Source: Monomorium pharaonis | Taxonomy: Eukaryota > Arthropoda > Insecta > Hymenoptera > Formicidae | NCBI RefSeq assembly: GCF_013373865.1 | Contig: NC_050470.1 | Span: 16,929,244 to 16,993,243, forward strand | Length of the DNA: 64,000 nucleotides | Reading direction: 5' to 3' | Part shown: positions 35,560-46,638 of the stretch, piece after piece | Position numbering within the stretch: the first letter of the stretch is position 1 | How the letters are laid out: every line of letters begins with the position of its first letter | Translations under genes and position numbers: made by a program | The notes under the pieces: model-generated | Database searches by the model: none | Told to the model about the DNA's origin: nothing | The model's input: the letters and a program-made list of their open reading frames with translations, nothing else

Positions 35560-36050
35560 CAATGGACGTCCATTAAACCTCCATAGATCCATGGGACGTC
35601 TATGTCCATGGTGGAAGTCAGATGGACGTCCATTAGAGGTCTAGTAAACTTCCTTAGCTCCATTGGAGGTTTACCTCCATGGCGGAAGTTAGGTAGACGT
35701 CCATTAGGGATCCAGTAAACTTCCATGGCTCCATTGAAGGATTACCTCCATGGCGGAAGTTAGACAGACGTCCATTAAAGATCCAGTAAACGTCCATGGC
35801 TCCATTGGAGGTTTACCTCCATGGTGGAAGTTAGATAGACATCCATTAGGGATCCATTAAACATCCATAGCTCCATTGGATGTTTTCTTCCATAGTGGAA
35901 GTTAGATGGATGTCTATTAGGGATCCACTAAACTTCCATAGCTCTATGGAACATTATTTCCATGATGGAAGTTATACAGACGTCCATTAAGGATCCATTA
36001 AACTTCCATAGCTCTATGGAACATTTATTTTCATGGTAAAAGTTACCCAG
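35560..36050. repeat. Tandem array, about 71-bp unit
   Basis: Successive units contain CTCCATTGGAGGTTTACC, CCATGGCGGAAGTTAG and AGACGTCCATTAGGGATCC. Each unit has internal dyads around CCATGG and GACGTC. The counterpart in copy B (20150-20460) has fewer units. Confidence 0.8.
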
Positions 36051-36756
36051 ACAACACGCTTGTCAGAATGAAAACTTTAAGAGAACTTTTTTAAGAAAAC
36101 ATTTAGATATCTTGGAAGTGATGTCCAAATGGTAACATTTATCAGAGACGTCTACTAAAATAGGTCTTTGAGATATCTCATGGAAGAGTTTCATTTAAGT
36201 TTCTTGAAAATGTTATCCTTATGATATCAGCTTAATATCTCATAAAAGATATCACAATGCTGTCCGATTTTTGAGCCGTCCATGCGCGTCGTAGTTGACT
36301 CAGAAATCAGACAACACTATAGCATCCTGAATGAGAGATCTATTTGATATTAAAAAAAATTATCATAAAGATAATGTTTTCCAAAATAACGGTTTGTCTA
36401 CAATTACTGCGCACAAAAAATGCACAAAATCTAAATTTATCATGTACTGAATACAAAAACAGAATAATAAACTATTCAATTTTTCTTAAAATATATGATT
36501 TATATAGTTAAAATTATCTAATTAACCATTTGAACGCTTCAAAGTATTAATGCTAAATAGATCGCAATTTCCATCAAATTATTAAGGTTATGGAAAAAGA
36601 TAAATTTAACAATGAAATTAATAAGTAAATAAATTAATGCTATTTATTTTTAATGTTTTGCAAAATTTAATTGCTTTTATAAAAAATAATATAATTGCGT
36701 CAGTTTATAACATATATGTATATGTAGACAATAACAAGTACCCATATCGATGAGTC

Positions 36757-36832
36757 AAATTGGCATAGCAGATAGAGTACAAGGTTTGTAATCCTAAGGT
36801 CCCGGGTTCAAAACCAGAGGCTAGTAAGAATA
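36757..36832 (+). other. tRNA-like module, copy C
   Basis: TGGCATAGCAGATAGAGTAC (36761-36780) matches the A box, and GGTTCAAAACC (36805-36815) the B box, 44 bases apart as in real tRNAs. It is followed by an (ATAAA)-rich stretch. The anticodon stem pairs only partly (AGG with CCT) and there is no CCA-ready acceptor stem. Confidence 0.65.
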
Positions 36833-37174
36833 AAATAAAATAATTTAATTTAAATTTAATTAATTAATAAAAATTTGTCCTAAATTTAGTATGTACTGTT
36901 GATAAAAATAATTTAAAAGAAATAAAATTTTTATTTTAAATTTTTATTTTGTCAATCATCCATCGAGGCTCCGTGAAGCCTCTATTAATGATCCACACAA
37001 CGTCTAATAGACCTCTTTGACAACCTCTATTGAAGGTCTAATAGACGTCCACAGTGCGGAACTGTGGATTTCTAATGGCTCTATATAGGACGTCTAATGG
37101 ACGTCCACTGGAAGTTTAAACTTCCATGGCAGACGTCCATTAGACGTCTACTGGAGGTTTCATTTCTATGTGGG

Positions 37175-37517
37175 TAATATGTTTAAATTAAATTAAATTT
37201 TAAATAAAGTCAACAAAAAGACTCATTGAAAAAAAATTACATTTAATAAGAGCACATTTAGTATTAAAGTAATGCGATTTTATTCTTTAATAAAAGCAAA
37301 TTTTGTTTTTAATAAAAAAATTTTTTTAATTTTGATCAAGAATAATCTATTCTTAATTAAAAAAATATTTATCTTTGGCGCTATTTCAAGTATAAAATAT
37401 TCTTGAATTAAGGTATTTTTACATTTTTTTAAGAATACTTTTTTTGTGTGATTATAATAATGAAATTTAATACAATTGCAACACGAAAACTAAAAGAAGT
37501 ATTATAATAGAAATCAT
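37175..37517. other. AT-rich non-coding stretch
   Basis: Nothing recognised. Confidence 0.4.
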
Positions 37518-37822
37518 GGGAAATTATGTGGTTATACGGAGCCAAATCCGATTTCAATGTCCTTTACATATGTTATCAAGGTTATCCTTCTGAGCAATGT
37601 TGTGAAGGTTTAAGCCGCTCGACATTTATTAAAAGGTTATTAACACAGAAAGTTTTTACGAATTTGTAAAGACACTTAATCGACATTTCTTCACAGTGGC
37701 TACACACACGGGGAGAGGTGCAAAGGAAGGCCTTCGACCTCCACTCCGTTGGTAGGAGTGGCCTGTGTAGAAGTGCGCAAAAAAATACAATATCGTACTT
37801 TGTTATGATAAATTACGACTTA

Positions 37823-38361
37823 CAAGGGAACCTCGCGAACTCGAAAATTAAGATTTTAATGAAACTTGGCATAAATGTAGAGGGGGTGAATACATAAATT
37901 TAGAAATTTTTAGTTGGTGCCCAAAAACGATTTGAAGGGATGAAACCACCCTTCAAAGTTGAGACGATTTTTGCAGTTTTTCGATATATCTCGTAAATTA
38001 AACAAAATATTAAAAAATGTTTTATACGAAAGTTTTACAGTATACCTTTATTTAACTATGCTATTTATTAAAAAAAAAATTTTATTTATAAAAAAATTTT
38101 TTTTTCCGAAAAATGAATAGCGTAGTTAAATGGAGGTATTTATGCTGTAAAACTTTTGTATGAAACATTTTTTAATATTTTGTTTAGTTTACGAGATATA
38201 TCGAAAAACCGCAAAAATGTCTGAACTTTGAAGGGTGATTTCACCTCTTTAATCCGTTTTTGGGCACCAACTAAAAATTTCTAAATTTATGTATTCACTT
38301 TCTCTACATTTATGCCAAGTTTCATTAAAATCAGAATTTATGGGTTCGCGAGGTTCCCTTG
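37823..38361. mobile_element. PIF/Harbinger-type MITE, CAAGGGAACC ends, TTA duplication
   Basis: CAAGGGAACCTCGCGAAC and GGTTCGCGAGGTTCCCTTG are the ends of a 539-bp near-complete palindrome centred near 38090. TTA flanks both ends (37820-37822 and 38362-38364). It shares the outer CAAGGGAAC with the element at 40103-40252. Confidence 0.85.
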
Positions 38362-38479
38362 TTAGTTGACATAATTATTTCTCAACAAAGTATGCACCGT
38401 ATTTTTGTGCACTTCTACCCAAGGCACTCCTACCGACGGGGTTGAGTGCGGAAGGGGGAGACTGAAAGCCCTCCTTGCA

Positions 38480-38602
<123 letters not shown>

Positions 38603-38791
38603 GTACGTGTACCCCAGGGCAATTTCAACGTCAAAAATTACAAATAATTCGTGAAAACTTTCCGTGTTAATAATTTTTTAATGAATGCTGAGCGCGGCTT
38701 AAAACCTTCACATTACTCAAGATGATGACCTAGATAACATATGTAAAGGACACTGAAATCGGAGGTGGTTCCGTATATCTACATAATTACC

Positions 38792-40102
38792 ATCATATAA
38801 ATTGTTATAGAAAATGTACATTAAAAATTATAAAAAATATTTTATTATTTCAAAATAGAAGATCTTATTGTTAGTCAGAACGATTAACAACTCGTTGCTA
38901 CCCTGACCGACAAGAAATGTAGAAACATAGGATAAAAGGCGTGAACTCCAAAATTTGAATAAAAGTTCTAAATCGTGTCAACTGCTGAATTAAATAAATT
39001 AAATAGCGATCGATACGAGAATACCATATTATATAATATAACAATTGCTTTTTTCTACTCTTATCGTGCAACCGCTGTTGATCTTAAAATATTAAAAGAA
39101 AACGAGTTATTAATGTAAAAATGCAAAGATATACATAATATGACAAGGTCATTTTAGAAGTATAGTTAAAACTTCGGGTGCTTCAATCAGTTGTTTGAGT
39201 AATAAAGATTCGCGCAGGGGCTGTGAGGACATCGACATCGCAGCATGGCCTTTGATCAATCCACCGACGTATCCCCCTATCTAAACGTGCGTTGATCTTT
39301 CATGAATATGAAAAGTCTCCGTAATTGAGGCTACCACTACATATATTACATCATCTAATTGTCGTCCTTTAAAAAAATGTCGACGATTTCTTTTATTGAT
39401 TAAATTAACATTTTTTTACAAAGTAAACTTTTTGTTAATTACACCGAATTATAACTTTTTTTCACTATTAAAACGTAGATAATAACGCAGTTGGAACGCA
39501 ACAATTTCGTACAAAAATGAAAACGTTGAAGAATAAAAAATTTGTTCAACATCTAGCATCAACTCATTATGCATTTCCTTTATATAAGTCTTTTATTTTG
39601 TACATATAAACCAAGCATAACTCTAACTCAGGATATAGATAAAAGAATATAAAAAAATAATATTATGTTTCTAGAAATAAACTAGCAGCTTTAGCATAAA
39701 AGAAAACTGTCTGAAAATTTATGCATATGCATGCATACGATTATACATGAGAAGATCAACATAGTCTTTAATCAAAATTAGAATAATTTTGTTTAGATTA
39801 GATAAATATCATCGGAAAAAATTTAATTAAGCCTATCAAAATATTATTAAATACAATTTTATTTTTTAAATGTAAGATTTTCAAAAGCTTTTATTATACC
39901 TTCTTGTGTTTATACACAAGTAAAAAACATTTTGTATTTGTGTTAAAATCGGTTTTTGTTGAAACTTTTGTGTTAAATTTTTCATTTTAACAGAGTGTGA
40001 ATTTAAAATAATATGATTTTTTATTTGAATAATGTGAGTTAAATTAATAATCAACATTTTTTTAAGTATTCATTGTTAACTCTTATATTTAGACCTTACT
40101 AA
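38792..40102. other. AT-rich non-coding region with one GC-richer patch
   Basis: 39195-39350 (GATTCGCGCAGGGGCTGTG onward) is more GC-rich than its flanks and could be structured RNA. I compared it from memory with U1, U2, U4, U6, U6atac and 5S and saw no convincing match. The rest is simple AT-rich sequence. Confidence 0.3.
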
Positions 40103-40252
40103 CAAGGGAACAGACAGAACTGTCCTTCACCGATTTTAATGAGCTTTAGATATGTTATAGAACATGAAAAAATATTAGACCCATATTTTTTTATGTTCTA
40201 CAACATTCAAAGTTCATTAAAATCGTGAGGGACAGTTCTGTCCGTTCCCTTG
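40103..40252. mobile_element. PIF/Harbinger-type MITE, CAAGGGAACAGACAG ends, TAA duplication
   Basis: A 150-bp hairpin with ends CAAGGGAACAGACAGAAC and GTTCTGTCCGTTCCCTTG. TAA is duplicated at 40100-40102 and 40253-40255. Confidence 0.85.
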
Positions 40253-40811
40253 TAAAAGTACTATGCACGATTACTAGTTCAAAACGCAGATATAAGTATC
40301 ACATTTTCATTATTTTTATTATGTTTCTTCTGTCATAAACATTTATTTATTATCAGAAAAATTGAGAATATTCTCTTATTAACATTTATTCATTATTAAA
40401 AAATTTTAATTAAAAAATTCAACATTAATTTAAAATGGCTGGTTATTAAACAAAAAATGCAATAAAATAGTTATTAAAGTTTCTATATTTATTATTTTTA
40501 TACAGGAAATACAATCTGGAAATCATTATTAAGGTTCTAGTCATATAGGTGTCATAGATGACGAAATTATTGGTAAACAACATAATGTTCATGGCAATAA
40601 GTCAGAGTGCAATGAGCGAGTGTACTTAAGAAATATTTTCTTATTTTTAATATACATTTAATATTTGTTAATATTTAGGAAAACATGCTATAATTGCTTA
40701 ATTTCAAATAAAATTTAAACTTAAAAATATTTGTTCTTTTTGGTACCAAATAGAGAAATAATGCTTTTTTACTTCATGCATTATTTATTCAAAATTATTG
40801 TAAAAGAATCT
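40253..40811. other. AT-rich stretch before EnSpm-like copy 2
   Basis: No gene is recognised. It may hold the first exon and intron of the following transposase gene. Confidence 0.3.
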
Positions 40812-43341
40812 TCCAGAAGATGATACAAGTTTAGACACAGAGGAAGATAATGAAAATCAGTTAGAGGGAAATACTCAGTCAGAAAGCAATAAAGAAAATA
40901 AAAATCCTTCAAAAAATGACAACAACGAATATGATTTTGATGATGAAATAACATATGATAACAATCAAGTAAGTAATAATTTTAAAACTATTTCTAGTAA
41001 ACGTTTATAACATTTCGAGTTGATAACATTATCATTTAGTTAATTTTATGTATTAAATATTTGATTTTTAAATACATTAAAATTAAAAAATGTTTTAAAA
41101 AAGTAATATGCGAGTAAAGTATTAACTTTAATTATTTCGTTAAAACATTGTGTAATTTTGAAACAATCATTTTCAGGAACGAGGTTCTCCATTATATGAA
41201 TCTTGCAGCTTAACATTAGAAGAAAGTGAATTCTTGTTCATTATGAGTTTTATAATTCGTCACAACATCACTGATATTGGATTAGAAGATCTTTTATCTC
41301 TTATCAACTGTCATCTTCCTATGAAAGCGTACAAATCAAAGTATCTCTTTTTAAAAAAGTTTCCAAAAACTGCTAACATTGTTACACATTTTTACTGCAT
41401 TAATTGTTTCACCTTACTCGATTTCGTTAGAAATAACATAAATACAAAATGTCCCGATTGTCATAAGAAGTACAATCAGAAGATATTGCAACATGTTGGA
41501 AAGTTTTTTATACAGCTTCCACTTAAAGAACAATAAGTAATGTTGTTAGTATAGTTTTTATAATAAGTTTCAGAGAACGAATGACACTAATTACATATCA
41601 GATATTTGTAGTGGAAGTGTATACAATTCATTAAAGCTTAAAGACAAAATTTCCGATCTTGATATTACACTTCAATGGAATACGGATGAGGTACAAGTGT
41701 TTAAATCCTCTAAAGTATCTATGTGGCCTATTCAAGTTATGATTAATGAGTTACCATACCGTGACAGGCGAAACTATTATTTTATGTGGATTATGGTACA
41801 GAACGGTGAAACCAAACATGCAGTTGTTCTTAAAGTTATTTGTAGATGATTTAAGAGATTTACACAATAACGGTATTACTTTTACTCCATCTGAACAAGT
41901 AGCTCCTATAACAATAAAAGTGCACACTCTTCTTTCTCCAGTCGATTCTGTTGCTTGACCAGTTGTTCATTATATTTCTCAATATAATGGAAAATTTGGG
42001 TGTGGTTTATGTTTAAATAAAGGAGAGCGAATGCGAGTTGGGAAAGGTCATGCACGTGTTTTTTACAGTGGAATAGGAATTAAGAGGTCAAAAAAATTAC
42101 ATGAAAAACATGTAGAAAAAGCAATTATTAAAAAACGGCGAGTGTTTGGAGTTATAGGTTTTTCACCAACGATGTTAATACCTTTGTTTAATGTTATATA
42201 TTCCTTTCTGCCCGAATATATGCACTATGCACTGCTAGGTGTTTGCAAAACATTTACAACTATGTGGTTTGATTCAAAGAATTTTCAGAAACCGTGGTAC
42301 ATAGGAACAAAAGTTAATTTGTATGATCAAAAATTGATGAAAATAATACCGTGTCACGAAATTTCTAGAACTACTTATCTATTACAAATTTCGGATTGTG
42401 GAAAGCATCTCAGTGGAAACACCATTTACTTTATTATTCGCTTGTATGTTTGAAAGATATATTACCTTTAAGTTATTACAAACACTGGCTGCTTTTAATT
42501 TTTAGTATTTACACTTTTTTAAAGAATAGATTTAGTATTCAGGAATTCAGGTCTGCTAAACGAGCTATACAACAATTTGTTAAAGATACTGAAACCTTAT
42601 ACGGAAAGGAGTACATGAAATTTAATATTCATCTTCTCCTTCATAGCAGATAATGTAAAACAGTTTGGTGCTTTATGGGCTTGGTCGGCGTTTCCGTTTG
42701 AGCATTATAATGGTATATTAACTAAAATGTTTCACAATTCTCAGAGCGTTCCTCAACAAATTTGTAAATCTTATTTAAGATTGCAAAATATTAAGAACAA
42801 TACTGTTTTTTTTCAACAAAATTGCAGTATATCAGGAAAATCATTGTTTAATAAAATGTTTGGAAACTATAATGTTAATAAGTATCTTGATTTTGTACTT
42901 TTTTTTTTTTTTAATTTGTGGATGTGCTCAACAAATTGAATTATCTGTTATAGAGCAACATTTAATAACAGAAGTTTTAGGAGAAGAAATTATGCGTGCG
43001 GCTACAATCGTTTCATTTATAAAAACATATTGTACTATTACAGTGATAGACAACTAAAAAAAAGACATAACAGTACTGTAAAAACCAGTGATTCTAAGAT
43101 AATTGACATATACAACATTCTAATTGTTACAACCGCAAATAGTCAAAATAAACAATGTGTTATTATAGGAAAAGTGTTTGCAGCATTGAACGAAGAACTT
43201 TGTTCATATGGAGCAATTTTTTCTAATTCATTTTCTACAGTAGCCATGTTAAGTGAGAACAAAATGTGCTGTTTACCAGAGAATTTATTACAGAAATGTA
43301 TTCTTATACCGTATATTGACAACAAATTATTCCTATTGTAA
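40812..43341 (+). pseudogene. EnSpm/CACTA-like transposase gene, copy 2
   Basis: An acidic exon (about 40816-40969, EDDTSLDTEEDNENQ to TYDNNQ) ends at a strong GTAAGT donor. The next exon (41177) starts ERGSPLYESC and has CINCF-x14-CPDCHKKY, a four-Cys site. After a TTTCAG acceptor at 41574 come KSSKVSMWPIQVMINELPY, CGLWYRTVKPNMQ, YNGKFGCGLCLNKGE, FLPEYMHYALLGVCKTF, KPWYIGTKVNLYDQKL, LVCLKDILPLSYYKHW and YMKFNIHLLLH, then WSAFPFEHYNG (42690). The C-terminus ends at 43341. Frame changes lie near 41757, 42400-42450 and 42650. A TGA at 41956 is a probable CGA-to-TGA change. It is clearly a different family from copy 1. An LTR-like element follows 60 bp later. Confidence 0.8.
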
Positions 43342-44136
43342 ATTTTTTCGAAACCGATTAAAAAGTTAAAAAAATAAACAAGAATTACACACATATTATA
43401 ATTGTTACGTCCGGCTAAGTAATTCGCGCCGTCCGTCACGAACATACGAAGCATCGTGCCGCGAGACGCGTTGCCATGCTCGTGCCAGCCAGGCGCTGAC
43501 ATGTTCACGCGCTCTCGTTGCCGGGTATCACGCGCCGCGAGCATGCGGTCCGCACTGGCGGCACGCATGCTTTAATCAAAAGCATTAATTGCCAGCGAAC
43601 CATTATAGATAGCGTAAAAATTCCAAAAGGGGAGTGATCCTCCCCTTAGCCAGGTCCCTTCCGAGGCGCCTCGGCCCCATATTGTTAATAGTAACGTAGA
43701 TTAATTAATTAGTTTAATTTGTTAATGACTCGTTAGAGAGGGGGTAGGCCTCTGCTCTCGCGTGCGCCGGTGCATCTGCAGTCGCGCAGGAATGCTTGAC
43801 GCGGGGCAGCAGGGCCCGAACACCCTTAATTAATTAATAAATGGCTTCGATAGATTTCGGGCACGAGGAGGAGCACGCGGTACCTCCGTGGTTGCGAAAA
43901 CTCATATCCCGAAATCCGTTGTGAAAAACGCGAATCAGGAATGCGGCAGATTAAAAAGAACGGGCGATAGTTACACGCCGCGCGAGTGAGGAATATGAGC
44001 GCGGGGACAGAATCTCATTTAACGAAGGTAGAATCAAACACAATAGTTAACTAATTACCGAATTAATTGACAGGCGTCAAGTGATTTATGACCCGCTGTT
44101 TATAGCTCTTCACCCCCGATCATCCTCACTTTTGCG

Positions 44137-44144
44137 TATATAAG
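44137..44144 (+). promoter_or_regulatory. TATA box
   Basis: TATATAAG within GCGTATATAAGGCGGG stands alone in GC-richer sequence, as in insect LTR promoters. Start of transcription would be expected near 44165-44175. Confidence 0.5.
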
Positions 44145-44194
44145 GCGGGATTTTCGGGCGAAATCCAAATTTGCTTCCTTGATTTCGTTAGAGT

Positions 44195-44515
44195 ACGTAG
44201 TGAGTCGCAGAGATAAATTTACGTTTTCGGACTTAGACTATTTTCGAGAGAAATAAACTGGCGCTTTTTGGACTTTGATTATTTCGGAGTCATTTCACAA
44301 TTTTCATTTCGAACTTAGCTGTTTGAGTGAAAATCAGCTTGTGCTTTCGGATTTTGACTACTTCGGAGTGACTTCACATTTCGAATTTAGCTGTTGAGTG
44401 AAAATATACTCGCGCATTAAGTTTAGATTATTTCCGAGTGAAAATAAATTCACGCTATTGAACTGAGACGATTTTCGAAGGAAATTGAATTCGCGTATTC
44501 GGACTTAGTTCTCTG
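44195..44515. repeat. Imperfect tandem repeats of about 65-70 bp
   Basis: The words TTCGGACTTAG, GATTATTTCGGAGT, TTTAGCTGTTGAGTGAAAAT and AATAAATTCACGC recur four times in order, downstream of the TATA box. Confidence 0.6.
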
Positions 44516-44759
44516 TGAATTCAAAATATATTATTTTACGTGAATCGAGGTGGCAATTTCCGCATCTAATTATTTCATACTTTTTTTGTTTAATTTAGAT
44601 TTGGTTGCGAGCGAGCGCGATAATACTTGTAAAGGTGCTAGTTCCAGAGTAATCTTTATTTTTATATAAAGTGAGTAGTTCATTCTTACTTTCGAGCGAA
44701 CTATCTTATTTTAATTTTTTTTCCTTTCTTCTTCCTTCATCACTTCATCACTCGGAGAG

Positions 44760-45235
<476 letters not shown>

Positions 45236-45404
45236 CTATCTCTCTCTCACTCTCGTTATCTCACTCTCTCACTGATTGTAAAGCGATCATAACGGCCGTA
45301 CTACTTTTATCAATAAAGACACCCTTTCAATCATCTTCCTTAAATCGTATCTAGCCACGCGCCTATCTAACACCAATTACAGAAATGGCATTCCTCTGCT
45401 CAGG

Positions 45405-45944
45405 ATGGGTAGGTCAAGGCGGGCCGATCGCCGCATCCAGTTGAAGCGGCTCCAAGCCAAATATGAATCTGGGGGCGTATTTGACTCCCGCATATTTCTG
45501 CTTCCGCCACCTCCAGCCTTAATAAGGCCACCGCCAGCGCCGCTCGCGACCCCTCAGGAGCTCTTCGCCGTGAGTGAGTCCCAGATGCGCACAGTAATAA
45601 ACGGACACAGCAGGCTGAGTGAAACGGACACAGTAACAAGCGGACACAGTAACAAATGGACACAGTAATAAACGGACACAGTAATAAACGGATACAGTAA
45701 TAAATAGACACAGTAATAAACGGACACATTAACAAACGGACACAGACCAAATGCGCACAGACCAAACAGATACAGTAATAAACGGGCAAAGTAATAAAGG
45801 GACATAGTAACAAACGGACATAGACCAAATGCGCACAGACCAAACGGACACAGTAATAAACGGACATAGTAATAAACGGACACAGTAACAAACGGACACA
45901 GTGCGAAACGGACACAGTCGCAAACCCATGTAGTGCAAAGAATG

Positions 45945-45982
<38 letters not shown>

Positions 45983-46559
45983 ACACACACACGGGGGGGT
46001 GCAAGGGGGGGGCTTCGCCTCTCCCTCCCGCATCGACCCCATCGGTAGAGGTGCCCTGAGAAGTTGCAACCCATGTGGTAAGTTCGTGCGCATTTGATAC
46101 GTGCGCATTTGGTCTGTGTCCGTTTGTTACTGTGTCCGTTTGTTACTGTGTCCGTTTATTACTGTGTCCGTTTGGTCTGTGCGCATTTGGTCTGTGTCCA
46201 TTTCGCACTGTGTCCGTTTGTTACTGTGTCCGTTTGGTCTGTGTCCGTTTGGTCTGTGTCCGTTTGTTACTGTGTCCGTTTCACTTAGCCTGCTGTGTCC
46301 GTTTATTACTGTGCGCATCTGGAACGCTCCCTTCGCCGTCAACACGCCAGCCTTGCCGCTCCCACCCTCTCGGCAGGTCATCGCAACCACGAGTGTACTT
46401 ACGCCGGAGAGCAACCCGACATCCACGTCCCCCGCTCACTTCGCCCTTCCCCAACCAAACTATGGCCGAGGGCCCGTGATCATCGCGGTGAGGGCCGTGA
46501 GGCCGGACACCGTAATCCCCGCGCGAATGAAACTGATATTCCCGAAAATATACGAATAA
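45405..46559 (+). pseudogene. Unrecognised basic ORF, split by an array element
   Basis: The left part (45405-45571) starts MGRSRRADRRIQLKRLQAKYE and runs into a Pro-rich stretch. The right part (46331-46559) continues with more Pro/Thr-rich sequence and ends KLIFPKIYE. Both are in the same frame across the 9-bp duplication CTTCGCCGT, so before the insertion they formed one frame of about 130 codons. I do not recognise the protein. A short basic N-terminus near the 3' side of an LTR-like element could be the start of gag. Confidence 0.45.
45572..46330. mobile_element. Palindromic array element B, 9-bp target duplication
   Basis: It starts GAGTGAGTCCCAGATGCGC and ends GCGCATCTGGAACGCTCC, flanked by CTTCGCCGT at 45563-45571 and 46331-46339. 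The left arm has about 20 units of CACAG-linker-ACGGA/ATGCG and the right arm about 13. The core has (CA)n, a G run, GTGCAAGG, GGCTTCGCC and CATCGGTAGAGGTGCC. A 9-bp duplication and long arms suggest a Mutator-like (MULE) relative; no transposase is present. Confidence 0.75.
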
Positions 46560-46638
46560 AATTTATATATTTTTCTTTATTATTTCTTTTCTTTCCCGCT
46601 CCGCGCTCCCCTAAACCCCCCACCGGACGTAACATAAT

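Larger units (their letters stand above)
35529..37174 (+). mobile_element. CCCACATAGAAAT element, copy C, full length (1646 bp)
   Basis: It starts CCCACATAGAAATTGAC and ends CATTTCTATGTGGG. TA stands on both sides (35527-35528 and 37175-37176), which may be the target duplication. The layout mirrors copy B: six or so tandem units of about 71 bp (35560-36050), a CCCAGACAACACGCTTGTC block, an AT-rich middle, a tRNA-like module, and a terminal block with ACGTCCATTAGACGTC words. No protein frame. TA duplication plus short TIRs would fit a Tc1/mariner-type non-autonomous element, but the interior gives no support. Confidence 0.75.

Noticed and set aside
36757..36832. Functional tRNA gene
   Set aside because: The A and B boxes fit, but the acceptor and anticodon stems do not pair, and the copies are parts of a repeated element.
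39195..39350. snRNA-like GC-richer patch
   Set aside because: The CGCGCAGGGGC word recalls U4/U6 fragments, but the rest does not fit any snRNA I can recall; a covariance-model scan would decide.
45400..46479. Cys/Val/Leu-rich frames on both strands resembling membrane proteins
   Set aside because: They follow the 15-16-bp array units of element B; the pattern is set by the repeat, not by a protein family.
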